A DNA stretch of 64,000 nucleotides from CAJQLB01 sp905479065. GTDB lineage: Bacteria > Bacteroidota > Bacteroidia > Flavobacteriales > Flavobacteriaceae. A program made the position numbers and the translations under genes. This document shows positions 8,335-17,645 of this stretch, piece after piece. The stretch covers positions 806,001 through 870,000 of the forward strand of contig OX044364.1 of assembly GCA_943846735.1 (NCBI GenBank). Direction: 5' to 3'. The notes beneath the pieces are model-generated. The model was not told the DNA's origin. It saw only the letters and a list, made by a program, of their open reading frames with translations, and did not search any database. How positions within the stretch are numbered: position 1 is the first letter of the stretch; the number at the start of each line of letters is the position of its first letter.

Positions 8335-10785
8335 TTACAATATTTTTGCATTTTTCACAGACTGAGAGGTTATTGCTAAACTAACCACCTCACTCATATC
8401 TGAGACGTAATGGAACGTTAGACCTTTGAGGTATTCATCCTTAATTTCTTTGATGTCTCTTTCATTTTCAACACACAAGATAATTTCTTTGATTTTAGCG
8501 CGTTTCGCTGCTAAAATCTTCTCTTTTATCCCACCAACAGGCAATACTTTACCTCGAAGAGTTATTTCCCCAGTCATCGCTAGACTCTTTTTAACTTTAC
8601 ATTGCGTAAATAGTGAGACCAATGATGTTAACATGGTTACACCTGCACTTGGTCCATCTTTTGGCGTTGCTCCTTCCGGAACATGAATATGCACGTTATA
8701 TGTGTCAAAAACGTCTATATTTATATCAAATTTATCTGCATTTGCTTTGATATATTCCATCGCTATTGTTGCAGACTCCTTCATTACTTTACCTAAATTA
8801 CCTGTAATAGTCATGGTTCCTTTTCCCTTTGATAATATAGATTCAATAAATAAAATATCACCTCCAACACTTGTCCAAGCCAATCCAGTCACTACCCCTG
8901 CTACCTCATTGTTTTCATATTTATCGCGCTCAAGCTTAGGACCACCTAAAACTTCAATGATATCGTTGTTAGTGGCTTTTATATTGTAATTTTCTTCCAT
9001 GGCAATATTTTTTGCTGCATGACGCACCATTTTTGCCAATTGCTTTTCCAAACCACGAACACCCGATTCTCTCGTGTAACCTTCAACAATTTTTTCAAGT
9101 TGTGGCTTTCCAATTTTCAGATGGTCTTTATTGAGCCCATGTTCTTTTAATTGTTTCGGCAATAAATGTCTTTTTCCAATCTCAACTTTCTCCTCTATTG
9201 TGTAACCTGTAACATTGATAATTTCCATTCTGTCTCGTAATGCTGGTTGAATAGATGCTAAACTGTTTGAGGTCGCAATAAACATCACTTTAGACAAATC
9301 AAAACCCATTTCTAGAAAATTGTCATAAAATTCAGAATTTTGCTCTGGATCTAACACCTCCAACATTGCAGAAGATGGGTCACCCTGGTGTGAGTTTGAT
9401 AATTTATCAATTTCATCAAGAACAAATACTGGATTTGAGGTTCCTGCTTTTTTTAAGTTTTGTAAAATACGGCCTGGCATTGCACCAATGTAGGTTTTTC
9501 GATGACCTCTAATTTCTGCTTCGTCTCGCAAACCACCTAAAGACATTCGAATGTATTCTCGCCCTAGCGCTTCAGCAATAGATTTCCCCAAGGAAGTCTT
9601 ACCAACGCCCGGAGGGCCATACAAACATAAAATTGGTGATTTCATGTCATTTCGCAATTTTAAAACGGCCAAGTATTCAATAATTCTTCTCTTGACATCA
9701 TCTAGTCCAAAATGGTCACGATCTAAAATTCTCTTTGCTCTTTTTAAGTCAAATTTATCATTACTAAATTCATTCCATGGTAAGTCTAAAAAGAGGTCCA
9801 AATAATTTCTCTGTATCGAATATTCAGACACTTGAGGATTCATTCTTTGCATTTTAGACAATTCTTTATGAAAGTGCTCTTTTATCTTTTTATCCCATTT
9901 TTTGGATTTAGCGCGTTGTTTCATTTCATCAATTTCTTCTTCATAACTCACGCCTCCAAGCTCTTCTTGAATAGTTTTCATTTGCTGATGAAGAAAATAT
10001 TCTCTTTGCTGCTGACTCATATCATTTTGCACTTTTGATTGAATGTCATTTTTAAGTTCCAGTTTTTGAAACTCAACATTCATGTACTTTAATGTTTCAA
10101 GTGCTCGCTCTTGTAAATCATTTGTTTCGAGTAGTTTTTGTTTTTCATCAACGGACAGATTCATGTTAGAGGAAACAAAATTTACTAAAAATGAGTTACT
10201 CTCAATATTATTAATAGCGAAAGATGCCTCACTTGGAATATTTGGACTTTGTTTGATGATTTGAAGAGCTAAATCTTTAATCGAATCAATAATTGCTGAA
10301 AACTCCTTTCTGTTTTTAATAGGAGTGCTTTCAGCTACTTCGCTTATAAGCGCATTTATGTATGGTTCTTCGCTTATCACCTCAGTTATTTGAAATCTTT
10401 TTTTCCCTTGAATGATAACCGTTGTGTTGCCGTCAGGCATTTTTAATACTTTTAATATTCTCGCCACAGTGCCAGTGTCATTAATATCCTTGGCTCTGGG
10501 GTCTTCAACCGTTTCATCCTTTTGCGAGACAACCCCAATAACCTTAGTTCCTTTATTCGCATCATCAATGAGCTTGATCGATTTGTCACGCCCTGCTGTA
10601 ATAGGAATGACAACACCAGGAAATAAAACAGTATTTCTTAATGAAAGTATGGGTAATGTCTCAGGAAGTGATTCAGAGTTAATTTCTTTCTCGTCTTCAG
10701 TCGTCATTAGTGGTATCAATTCAGAATTTTCATCAAATTCTTGAAATGACAAATTGTCAAGAGTTGTAAATTTTGATTTTGCCAT
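8335..10785 (-). CDS. lon: ATP-dependent Lon protease
   Basis: 816 residues in the standard LonA order. The N-terminal substrate domain is at about 45-240, followed by a coiled linker. The AAA+ module has Walker A GPPGVGKTSLGKS and Walker B VFVLDEIDK. The protease domain has catalytic Ser713 in PKDGPSAG and Lys756 in GGIKEK, spaced 43 residues apart as in E. coli Lon. It degrades misfolded and short-lived regulatory proteins in the cytoplasm. It stands alone, with no clpX or hup next door. I could not find a TAnnTTTG box upstream, so its promoter may be of another class such as heat-shock. Confidence 0.97.
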   Translation of the reverse strand: MAKSKFTTLDNLSFQEFDENSELIPLMTTEDEKEINSESLPETLPILSLRNTVLFPGVVIPITAGRDKSIKLIDDANKGTKVIGVVSQKDETVEDPRAKDINDTGTVARILKVLKMPDGNTTVIIQGKKRFQITEVISEEPYINALISEVAESTPIKNRKEFSAIIDSIKDLALQIIKQSPNIPSEASFAINNIESNSFLVNFVSSNMNLSVDEKQKLLETNDLQERALETLKYMNVEFQKLELKNDIQSKVQNDMSQQQREYFLHQQMKTIQEELGGVSYEEEIDEMKQRAKSKKWDKKIKEHFHKELSKMQRMNPQVSEYSIQRNYLDLFLDLPWNEFSNDKFDLKRAKRILDRDHFGLDDVKRRIIEYLAVLKLRNDMKSPILCLYGPPGVGKTSLGKSIAEALGREYIRMSLGGLRDEAEIRGHRKTYIGAMPGRILQNLKKAGTSNPVFVLDEIDKLSNSHQGDPSSAMLEVLDPEQNSEFYDNFLEMGFDLSKVMFIATSNSLASIQPALRDRMEIINVTGYTIEEKVEIGKRHLLPKQLKEHGLNKDHLKIGKPQLEKIVEGYTRESGVRGLEKQLAKMVRHAAKNIAMEENYNIKATNNDIIEVLGGPKLERDKYENNEVAGVVTGLAWTSVGGDILFIESILSKGKGTMTITGNLGKVMKESATIAMEYIKANADKFDINIDVFDTYNVHIHVPEGATPKDGPSAGVTMLTSLVSLFTQCKVKKSLAMTGEITLRGKVLPVGGIKEKILAAKRAKIKEIILCVENERDIKEIKDEYLKGLTFHYVSDMSEVVSLAITSQSVKNAKIL

Positions 10786-11074
10786 ATAAGTTATAAGTCA
10801 TTCTGTCATTTAAACAGATTTATATTTTCTTTTATTTTCTTTTAATCCAGCTTTTTACCCTTAAAATGATTTTTTAAACACGTAAACAGCTATTCATATA
10901 AACACTAGTCCAATTGTTGTGCCAACATGATTAATTTTCAGTTAAAAAAACAAGTAGATTAAATCTTTGTAACAATATATCATTTGGCACGTCTTACAAC
11001 TAAACTTAATGAAGGGGTATTGGTATCAGTTAAAGTAAACTAAAAAAATCCCAATTGTAATTAAAAATATTGTC

Positions 11075-11803
11075 ATGATCAAGCTAAGTGTATTTGTTGG
11101 ATTTTTTTTATTGAGTTCTTGTTTAAATACTGCGTGGTATCAAAACGACAAGATTAATGGCAATGGTGACTTAATTTCAGAAATCAGAGATATTGGAACT
11201 TATAACAGTATATCATGTGCAGGAGCTATCAACTTTATTGTGGTTCCTGATGCTGTTGGTCATATTGAAATTGAAGGAGAATCTAATCTATTAAAATATG
11301 TCATTACTGAAATTAAAAACGAAAATCTTATTGTAAAGATTGAAAAAAACAAGAGTTTAATCTCAAGCTCTGGCATGGCCCTAAAAGTTATCATTCCGTG
11401 TAACAATAGTTTGGATAAAATCTCTTTGGCAGGGTCGGGCGATTTATGGAATGATGGTAAATTAATTACATCAAATCTTGATGTCTCTTTAGCGGGTTCA
11501 GGTGATATTAGTTTAGATATTGACACCGCAAATATGAATATAAGCTTGGCAGGTTCGGGTAACATTACGTTGAAGGGAACTACGAATAATTTAAGTGCTA
11601 ATTTAGCAGGATCGGGAGACATTCATAGTTTTAATTTAGAAACCAATCATGCTGTGGTATCAGTGGCTGGCTCAGGAGATATTGAGGTTGTGAGCAACGA
11701 AACCTTAAAAGCTAGGGTGTCAGGATCAGGAGATATTCAATATAAAGGGAATCCAATTGAAAAAGATTCAAAAGTATCGGGTTCAGGAAACATTTTCAAT
11801 TAA
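11075..11803 (+). CDS. GIN-domain (DUF2807) lipoprotein with seven GSG(D/N) repeats
   Basis: 242 residues. The lipoprotein signal ends LLSSC with Cys16 lipidated. The rest is a repetitive beta-solenoid of the putative auto-transporter adhesin head (GIN) type. The motif (L/V)(A/S)GSG(D/N)(I/L) recurs seven times from about residue 116 to the C-terminus, at 18-23 residue intervals, each repeat being one solenoid turn. Such proteins are widespread in Bacteroidota and their role is not established. Adhesion is only a label. The gene is divergent from lon and convergent with a UMF1 transporter 22 bases downstream. Confidence 0.85.
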   Translation: MIKLSVFVGFFLLSSCLNTAWYQNDKINGNGDLISEIRDIGTYNSISCAGAINFIVVPDAVGHIEIEGESNLLKYVITEIKNENLIVKIEKNKSLISSSGMALKVIIPCNNSLDKISLAGSGDLWNDGKLITSNLDVSLAGSGDISLDIDTANMNISLAGSGNITLKGTTNNLSANLAGSGDIHSFNLETNHAVVSVAGSGDIEVVSNETLKARVSGSGDIQYKGNPIEKDSKVSGSGNIFN

Positions 11804-11824
11804 TTCAAGCTGTTTTATCCTCTG

Positions 11825-13138
11825 TTATCTAACAAATTTATTTCCTTTGATTGTAAATAATACTAACAAGGCTAAGAAAAAGAATATTGCTAAAAATAAT
11901 ACTGACCATTGCATCGAATTAGTAATGGCTACTAAAAAGCCAAATACAAACATTCCTAAAACAATGGCCGTTTTTTCTGTGACATCATAAAAGCTAAAGT
12001 AGGTAGCATGATCTTCCGTATCTGGTAATAGCTTAGAATAGGTAGAACGTGCTAGTGATTGTGTCGCTCCTAAGACAAAACCAAGAACACCACCTAAGAT
12101 GTAAAAATAAATATCAATATTCTCTTGATTTTTGTCTAAACTAAAAGCAATAAAACAAACCACAGCCCATATAACGAGTGTTAATTTCAAAGTTGTGATA
12201 TTGCCTAATTTATTGGACAGTCTTGAAAAAACAAACGCACCAACTATTGCAACAATTTGAACTAACATGATCGTTAATATTAAATTAAACGATGGTAAAC
12301 CCAACTCCTCACTTCCAAAAATACCTGCCATCAAAACAATCGTTTGAACTCCCACACTAAAAAGAAAAAAAGATATCAAAAATCTTTTGAGCTGCTCATA
12401 CCTAACAAGCTCATGAAACACCTTTTTCAATTCACGAAAACCTCTCCATATGTAATCTTTTTTAGGCTTGTGATTGTAGACGTTGTTCGGTAAGCGTCGG
12501 TATGCAATTTGAGCGAACCCCAACCACCATAATCCTACCAACACAAAAGTGATTCTTGAACCATATGCCTTATCTAGCAAACCAAAAACACTTGTTTCTA
12601 TCAAAATCAAACTTATAATCATGAGAATAATTGATCCCGTATATCCGTAGATAAAACCTTTTGCGCTGACGTTGTCTTGTTGTTCAGGATACGCGATTTC
12701 AGGTAAGTAGGCATTGTAAAACACAATACTTCCCCAGAAACCAACGCTTGCTGTAGTTGTAAATAGCAAAGCCACCCAGAGAGTGGATTCGTCTTTGAAG
12801 AAAAATAAACACATTACTGAGATTGAACCCAAAACGCAAAAGAATTTTAAAAACTTTAATTTATTACCAACATAATCGGCAATTCCAGAGAGTATTGGTG
12901 AAATAAAGGCAACAATTAAAAAAGAAAAAGACAAGGTGTAATCATAAAGTGTTGTCGGATTCCATAGAACCCCTAAAAATGAAATATCTCCATTTACATC
13001 TGAAAAACTTGACGTGAGCGTACTGTAGTAAATTGGAAACACAGCTGTACTAATCACCAATGAATATACAGAATTTGCCCAATCATAAAATGCCCATGCA
13101 TTAAGTAAGCCTTTGTTTCCTTTTTTTATTAATGTCAT
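11825..13138 (-). CDS. MFS transporter, UMF1/Atg22-like family
   Basis: 437 residues with about twelve hydrophobic membrane segments. The N-terminus LNAWAFYDWANSVYSLVI is the UMF1-family signature (WAxYDWANSxY), and RSTYSKLLP in the second half is also typical. The family resembles yeast Atg22, an amino-acid effluxer. Bacterial substrates are unknown. It ends 22 bases from the convergent GIN-domain gene and starts 68 bases after the M48 peptidase gene stop, on the same strand, so the two may be co-transcribed. Confidence 0.88.
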   Translation of the reverse strand: MTLIKKGNKGLLNAWAFYDWANSVYSLVISTAVFPIYYSTLTSSFSDVNGDISFLGVLWNPTTLYDYTLSFSFLIVAFISPILSGIADYVGNKLKFLKFFCVLGSISVMCLFFFKDESTLWVALLFTTTASVGFWGSIVFYNAYLPEIAYPEQQDNVSAKGFIYGYTGSIILMIISLILIETSVFGLLDKAYGSRITFVLVGLWWLGFAQIAYRRLPNNVYNHKPKKDYIWRGFRELKKVFHELVRYEQLKRFLISFFLFSVGVQTIVLMAGIFGSEELGLPSFNLILTIMLVQIVAIVGAFVFSRLSNKLGNITTLKLTLVIWAVVCFIAFSLDKNQENIDIYFYILGGVLGFVLGATQSLARSTYSKLLPDTEDHATYFSFYDVTEKTAIVLGMFVFGFLVAITNSMQWSVLFLAIFFFLALLVLFTIKGNKFVR

Positions 13139-13206
13139 AATTTCGCGGTGCCTAAAAATTGGTCGAGTTCCAAATTAGTCATTTATTTGTTACTGACATG
13201 TTTTTC

Positions 13207-14022
13207 TTAATCAAAACTAGTTATTCCAAATTTCTTTGCCTCATTCTTTGCTTTTTGAATACCTTTCGTAAGATTATCTATTCGTGTATCATTTGAAGGA
13301 TGTGTACTTAAAAATTCAGGGGGAGCTTCACCTATTTTTGAGGATTTCATTCGTTTCCATAGTTCAGGAGCTTCAGAGGGATCATAACCCGCCACAGCCA
13401 TAATAAGCAGTCCTATTTCATCTGCTTGGGATTCATGGCTTCGGCTAAATGGTAACATCCCACCCACAGATGTCACAATACCAAACGATTGATTAAATAC
13501 ACTTCGAGAAGATTCGTCATTGATGGCGACGTTTCCTGCCATTGCTAATCCAGACTGAATATAAGCTGCACTCATACGCTGCTGACCATGATTGGCTAAC
13601 GCATGTGCAACTTCATGCCCCATGATTGTTGCTATTCCATTTTCATTTTTAGCTATTTCTAAAATTCCTGAGTAAAATACAATTTTACCGCCAGGCATAC
13701 ACCAAGCATTTATTAAAGTATCATTTACTAAATTATACTCCCACCTGTAATCTTTTAAATAATCTTGATAACCATTTGCATTTAACCACTTCTCTGCAGC
13801 ACTTGAAATACGTTTACCAACGCGACGAATCATTTTTGAATTGGCAGTATTAACAATCACATCATGCTCTTTTAAGAATTGGTCGTATTGTAAAAATGCA
13901 GATGGAAATAAACTGGCATTAGAAACAAAAGCCATGGTTTTTTTTCCAGTAAATGGGTTAGTCGCACAACCAATCATTAGTACCGAAATAGCAATCAGTA
14001 TAAAGGGTAATTTAACATTCAT
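13207..14022 (-). CDS. M48-family zinc metallopeptidase lipoprotein
   Basis: 271 residues. The lipobox LMIGC places the lipid on Cys19, which points to periplasmic membrane anchoring. The zinc site HEVAHALANHG (HExxH) is near residue 137 and the third ligand region SHESQADEIGLLIM follows. This matches the soluble M48C (Oma1/LoiP/BepA-like) class rather than multipass HtpX. Relatives act on outer-membrane or lipoprotein quality control. The exact substrate is not predictable. It is transcribed away from the msrB gene. Confidence 0.92.
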   Translation of the reverse strand: MNVKLPFILIAISVLMIGCATNPFTGKKTMAFVSNASLFPSAFLQYDQFLKEHDVIVNTANSKMIRRVGKRISSAAEKWLNANGYQDYLKDYRWEYNLVNDTLINAWCMPGGKIVFYSGILEIAKNENGIATIMGHEVAHALANHGQQRMSAAYIQSGLAMAGNVAINDESSRSVFNQSFGIVTSVGGMLPFSRSHESQADEIGLLIMAVAGYDPSEAPELWKRMKSSKIGEAPPEFLSTHPSNDTRIDNLTKGIQKAKNEAKKFGITSFD

Positions 14023-14143
14023 TAAGTGTTTTGTGTTTTATTAAATTAATTTATTTAAAAGTAATTATTAATTTTGTCATAAAGAACATTTAAAAATTTT
14101 ATTGCAGAATAAAAATGATAAAATTTTTGAGAAAAATTCACCT

Positions 14144-14629
14144 ATGAAAAACACTTTAATTACCCTAATTGCCCTCCTATTGTTAAGTTGCAACGGTACG
14201 GCGCAAAAAAACGATTCCAAGGAAGTATTTTCTATCATAAAAACGAATGATCAATGGAAAGCTCAATTAAATGAACTGGAGTATTATGTCCTAAGACAGG
14301 CCGGAACCGAGCGTGCATTTTCAAGCCCGTTAGATAAAAATTACAGTGAAGGCATTTATTTATGTGCTGGATGTGACACTCCCTTATTTAAAAGTGATGA
14401 TAAATTTGACTCTGGTTCAGGATGGCCAAGCTTTGACAGAGCAATCCCAAATAACGTAAGTTATTCAGTAGATTATAATATAGGTTATGCAAGAACTGAA
14501 GAACATTGTTCTAATTGTGGTGGGCATTTAGGACATGTATTTGATGACGGGCCAAAGAAAACAACAGGTAAGCGTCACTGTATAAATGGAGCAGCTTTAA
14601 AGTTTGTTTCAATGAATAAACAACAATAA
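14144..14629 (+). CDS. msrB: Peptide-methionine (R)-S-oxide reductase, lipoprotein form
   Basis: 161 residues. The signal ends LLLLSC (Cys16), so this MsrB is exported and lipid-anchored. It would repair methionine-R-sulfoxide in envelope proteins. Zinc ligands are C74-C77 (CAGC) and C122-C125 (CSNC), and the catalytic Cys146 lies in GKRHCINGAALKF. The frame is open from 14102, but the only start in front of a proper signal peptide is Met 14144. A TAATTTTG -7 box is at 14069-14076. An exported MsrB needs an envelope electron donor, which is not apparent nearby. Confidence 0.94.
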   Translation: MKNTLITLIALLLLSCNGTAQKNDSKEVFSIIKTNDQWKAQLNELEYYVLRQAGTERAFSSPLDKNYSEGIYLCAGCDTPLFKSDDKFDSGSGWPSFDRAIPNNVSYSVDYNIGYARTEEHCSNCGGHLGHVFDDGPKKTTGKRHCINGAALKFVSMNKQQ

Positions 14630-14729
14630 TTTGATGTATCAGAATATGCTTTAATTTATCAATTTCAATGTATTTATTCCATTTTGGTTTTGTAAATTTG
14701 AAGCTTGAAAATCGACTAATAAAAATCTC

Positions 14730-16106
14730 ATGAATAAATTTGATGTCATTGTTTTAGGTAGTGGACCTGGAGGTTACGTAACCGCTATAAGAGCCTCTCA
14801 ATTAGGATTTAATACAGCCATTATAGAAAAAGAAAACCTGGGAGGCGTGTGCCTAAACTGGGGGTGCATACCGACTAAAGCTTTACTGAAATCGGCACAA
14901 GTTTTTGAGTATTTGAAACATGCTGGAGACTATGGTCTTTCTGTTGAAAATGCCGATAAAGACTTCGATGCTGTTGTTAAACGTAGTCGTGGGGTTGCAG
15001 ATGGCATGAGTAAAGGTGTTCAGTTTTTAATGAAAAAAAACAAAATCACAGTCATTAACGGTTACGGAAAAATCAAATCAGGAAAAAAGATTGATGTTGA
15101 TGGGTCCGAGTATAGTGCAAATCACATCATCATTGCCACAGGGGCACGTTCTCGTGAGTTGCCTAGTTTACCACAAGACGGTAAAAAAGTTATTGGTTAC
15201 AGAGAAGCCATGACACTCACTAAACAACCCAAAAAAATGATCGTGGTTGGTTCTGGAGCTATCGGAGTTGAGTTTGCCTATTTCTACAACTCAATGGGAA
15301 CTGAAGTAACAATTGTTGAATATTTACCGAAAATTGTTCCTGTTGAAGATGCTGATGTTTCAAAACAATTAGAACGCTCTTTTAAGAAAAGTGGTATTAA
15401 AATTATGACATCTGCTGAAGTAACTAGTGTTGATACTTCAGGTAAAGGTGTAAAAGCGACTATAAAAACAAAAAAGGGTGATGAAATTCTTGAAGCTGAT
15501 ATTGTACTCTCAGCTGTTGGGATTAAAACTAATATCGAAAATATTGGTCTTGAAGATGTTGGTATTGTCACTGACAGAGATAAAATCTTAGTCAACGATT
15601 ACTATCAAACTAATATCCCCGGTTATTATGCTATCGGTGATGTTACTCCAGGACAAGCCCTAGCCCACGTTGCGTCAGCTGAAGGTATTTTGTGTGTTGA
15701 GAAAATTGCTGGGCAACATGTTGAAGCATTAGATTATGGAAATATTCCTGGTTGTACATATTGCTCACCAGAAATTGCGAGTGTTGGGTTAACAGAAGCT
15801 CAAGCAAAAGAGCAAGGATTTGACATTAAAGTAGGAAACTTTCCTTTTTCCGCGTCGGGAAAAGCGAGTGCTGGAGGACACAAAGAGGGCTTTGTAAAAG
15901 TCATATTTGACGCCAAATATGGAGAATGGTTAGGTTGTCATATGATAGGTGCTGGAGTCACTGATATGATTGCTGAAGCTGTTTTAGGAAGAAAACTTGA
16001 AACGACAGGACATGAAGTCTTAAAAGCGGTGCATCCTCACCCAACAATGAGTGAAGCTGTGATGGAAGCAGTTGCCGCAGCCTATGGTGAAGTCATACAT
16101 TTATAA
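14730..16106 (+). CDS. lpdA: Dihydrolipoyl dehydrogenase (first copy)
   Basis: 458 residues, FAD- and NAD-dependent oxidoreductase that reoxidises dihydrolipoamide of 2-oxo-acid dehydrogenase complexes. The FAD fold is GSGPGGYVTA, the redox disulfide is Cys41/Cys46 in GGVCLNWGCIPTK, the NAD fold GSGAIGVEFAYF, and the C-terminal His-Glu pair HPHPTMSEAV. A second lpd lies at 32300-33700. The LNWGC variant differs from the LNVGC of that copy, so the two probably serve different complexes. A TAAATTTG box at 14693-14700 may drive it. A terminator follows. Confidence 0.93.
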   Translation: MNKFDVIVLGSGPGGYVTAIRASQLGFNTAIIEKENLGGVCLNWGCIPTKALLKSAQVFEYLKHAGDYGLSVENADKDFDAVVKRSRGVADGMSKGVQFLMKKNKITVINGYGKIKSGKKIDVDGSEYSANHIIIATGARSRELPSLPQDGKKVIGYREAMTLTKQPKKMIVVGSGAIGVEFAYFYNSMGTEVTIVEYLPKIVPVEDADVSKQLERSFKKSGIKIMTSAEVTSVDTSGKGVKATIKTKKGDEILEADIVLSAVGIKTNIENIGLEDVGIVTDRDKILVNDYYQTNIPGYYAIGDVTPGQALAHVASAEGILCVEKIAGQHVEALDYGNIPGCTYCSPEIASVGLTEAQAKEQGFDIKVGNFPFSASGKASAGGHKEGFVKVIFDAKYGEWLGCHMIGAGVTDMIAEAVLGRKLETTGHEVLKAVHPHPTMSEAVMEAVAAAYGEVIHL

Positions 16107-16123
16107 CTCAAAATTAATATCAG

Positions 16124-16154
16124 CAAAAAAGCGCCTCATTTGAAGCGCTTTTTT
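16124..16154. terminator. Bidirectional terminator between lpdA and aroQ
   Basis: GCGC (16131-16134) pairs with GCGC (16145-16148). The stem extends inward by two pairs past one mismatch and outward through A6/T6. It serves the convergent lpdA and aroQ transcripts. Confidence 0.85.
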
Positions 16155-16172
16155 GCTTTATGAACTTTATTG

Positions 16173-16589
16173 TTATATGAAGTTTTGAATCGCCAACTCG
16201 TAACTTTTTAATCCAAAACCTAAAATCACACCTTGTGCGTGTGGTGCTATAAAGGATTGATGTCTAAACTCTTCTCGATTAAGTGTATTGGAAATATGTA
16301 CCTCAATAACCGGAGTCTGTATAGCCTTTACAGCATCACCAATACCCAACGATGTGTGAGTATACGCTGCTGCATTTAAAATAATACCATCATAACTAAA
16401 CCCAACATCTTGTAATTTGTCAATCACTTCTCCCTCGATATTTGATTGATAATAATCCAAACTTATTTGAGGATACCTCTTTACCATACCATCAAAAAAA
16501 TCATCAAAAGATAAGCTACCATAAATATCAGGCTCTCTCTTTCCCAGCAAGTTTAAGTTTGGTCCGTTAATGATTATAACTTTTTTCAT
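16173..16589 (-). CDS. aroQ: 3-dehydroquinate dehydratase, type II
   Basis: 138 residues. Dehydrates 3-dehydroquinate to 3-dehydroshikimate in the shikimate pathway. Type II signatures are all present: INGPNLNLLGKREPDIYG with the catalytic Tyr of the lid, NAAAYTHTS, and VEVHISN with the catalytic His. A minus-strand TACATTTG box (16601-16594) almost touches the start, so the message may be close to leaderless. It is divergent from xerD. Confidence 0.95.
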   Translation of the reverse strand: MKKVIIINGPNLNLLGKREPDIYGSLSFDDFFDGMVKRYPQISLDYYQSNIEGEVIDKLQDVGFSYDGIILNAAAYTHTSLGIGDAVKAIQTPVIEVHISNTLNREEFRHQSFIAPHAQGVILGFGLKSYELAIQNFI

Positions 16590-16699
16590 AGGTCAAATGT
16601 ATCAAAAATTATTAATGAAAACTTTAAAAATCTCTGTATTATTATGTAGTTTACACCGTTATATACACAAATCAAAAAATTTGAATCTATTGTCTATTG

Positions 16700-17596
16700 A
16701 TGAATTGGGAACAAGCGATACAAGATTATTCTAATTATTTAAAACTCGAAAGAGGTCTTTCAAATAATTCTATTTCAAGTTACTCATTGGATATTAGAAA
16801 ACTTGTCTCATATGTACATGATTTGAGACTAAATATTAATCCAGATAAAATAGAAATACAGACTGTTCAGCAATTTATTTACCATAGTGCCAAATCCATA
16901 AATCCGAGGAGTCAATCAAGGCTCATATCAGCCTTACGAGGATTTTTTGATTACTTGATTTTTGAAAACTATATGACGATAAATCCGCTAGAGTTAATAG
17001 AATCTCCTAAAATTGGAAGGAAATTACCAGATACATTATCTATTGAAGAAATTGACACATTGATCTCTTCAATAGATCTCGGCACACCACAAGGTGAACG
17101 TAACAGAGCAATTATTGAAACTCTTTACAGCTGCGGACTTCGTGTTAGTGAATTAACAAATATTAAAATTTCTGATTTATTTTTTGAAGAAGGCTTTATT
17201 AAAGTTACTGGTAAAGGCAATAAGCAACGCTTTGTACCCATAAGCTCTCTAACTCAAAAATATATTGAGTTATACAAAGACGATGTTCGTCCTCATGTAC
17301 CAATTGTAGAAGAACACCAGGATACTTTATTCTTAAACAGACGTGGAAAACAACTTACAAGAGCCATGATTTTCACTATTGTAAAGCAATTGACTGCAAA
17401 AGCAGGTATAAATAAAATTATTTCACCACATACATTTAGGCATTCTTTTGCCACTCATCTCCTTGAAAATGGAGCAGATTTGAGAGCTATTCAATTGATG
17501 CTTGGACACGAAAGTATTACAACAACTGAGATTTATATGCATGTTGATAAATCTCATTTGAGCAAAGTCATAAATACCTATCATCCTCGAAAATAA
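16700..17596 (+). CDS. xerD: Site-specific tyrosine recombinase XerD
   Basis: 298 residues. The catalytic set falls at R148, K172, H244, R247, H270 and Y279, the same numbers as in E. coli XerD. The SAM-like core-binding domain occupies residues 1-95. With a XerC partner and FtsK (also in this window at 43-45 kb) it would resolve chromosome dimers at dif. I chose ATG 16700 over the TTG one codon earlier. The close match to XerD and the lack of any adjoining att repeats or phage genes argue against a mobile-element integrase. Confidence 0.94.
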   Translation: MNWEQAIQDYSNYLKLERGLSNNSISSYSLDIRKLVSYVHDLRLNINPDKIEIQTVQQFIYHSAKSINPRSQSRLISALRGFFDYLIFENYMTINPLELIESPKIGRKLPDTLSIEEIDTLISSIDLGTPQGERNRAIIETLYSCGLRVSELTNIKISDLFFEEGFIKVTGKGNKQRFVPISSLTQKYIELYKDDVRPHVPIVEEHQDTLFLNRRGKQLTRAMIFTIVKQLTAKAGINKIISPHTFRHSFATHLLENGADLRAIQLMLGHESITTTEIYMHVDKSHLSKVINTYHPRK

Positions 17597-17624
17597 AAAA
17601 GCATCCAGAAAACTGTATGCTTTT
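17597..17624 (+). terminator. Rho-independent terminator after xerD
   Basis: The stem AAAAGCAT (17597-17604) pairs with ATGCTTTT (17617-17624), with an inner CAG/CTG helix and an AAAA loop. It directly follows the xerD stop. It may also end the convergent rny transcript. Confidence 0.8.
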
Positions 17625-17645
17625 AAATTCACTAATTTTTGTAAG

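Noticed and set aside
10412..10744. Long antisense frame inside lon (also 8426-8686, 8702-8989, 9551-9805)
   Set aside because: These are shadows of the well-conserved lon frame; no signal, family match or start context supports them.
15284..15595. Antisense frame within lpdA
   Set aside because: It lies wholly in a strongly conserved dehydrogenase coding region and has no features of its own.
16700..17596. Tyrosine recombinase as sign of an integrated element
   Set aside because: All catalytic positions match E. coli XerD number for number, the length is the same, and no att repeats, excisionase or phage genes flank it.
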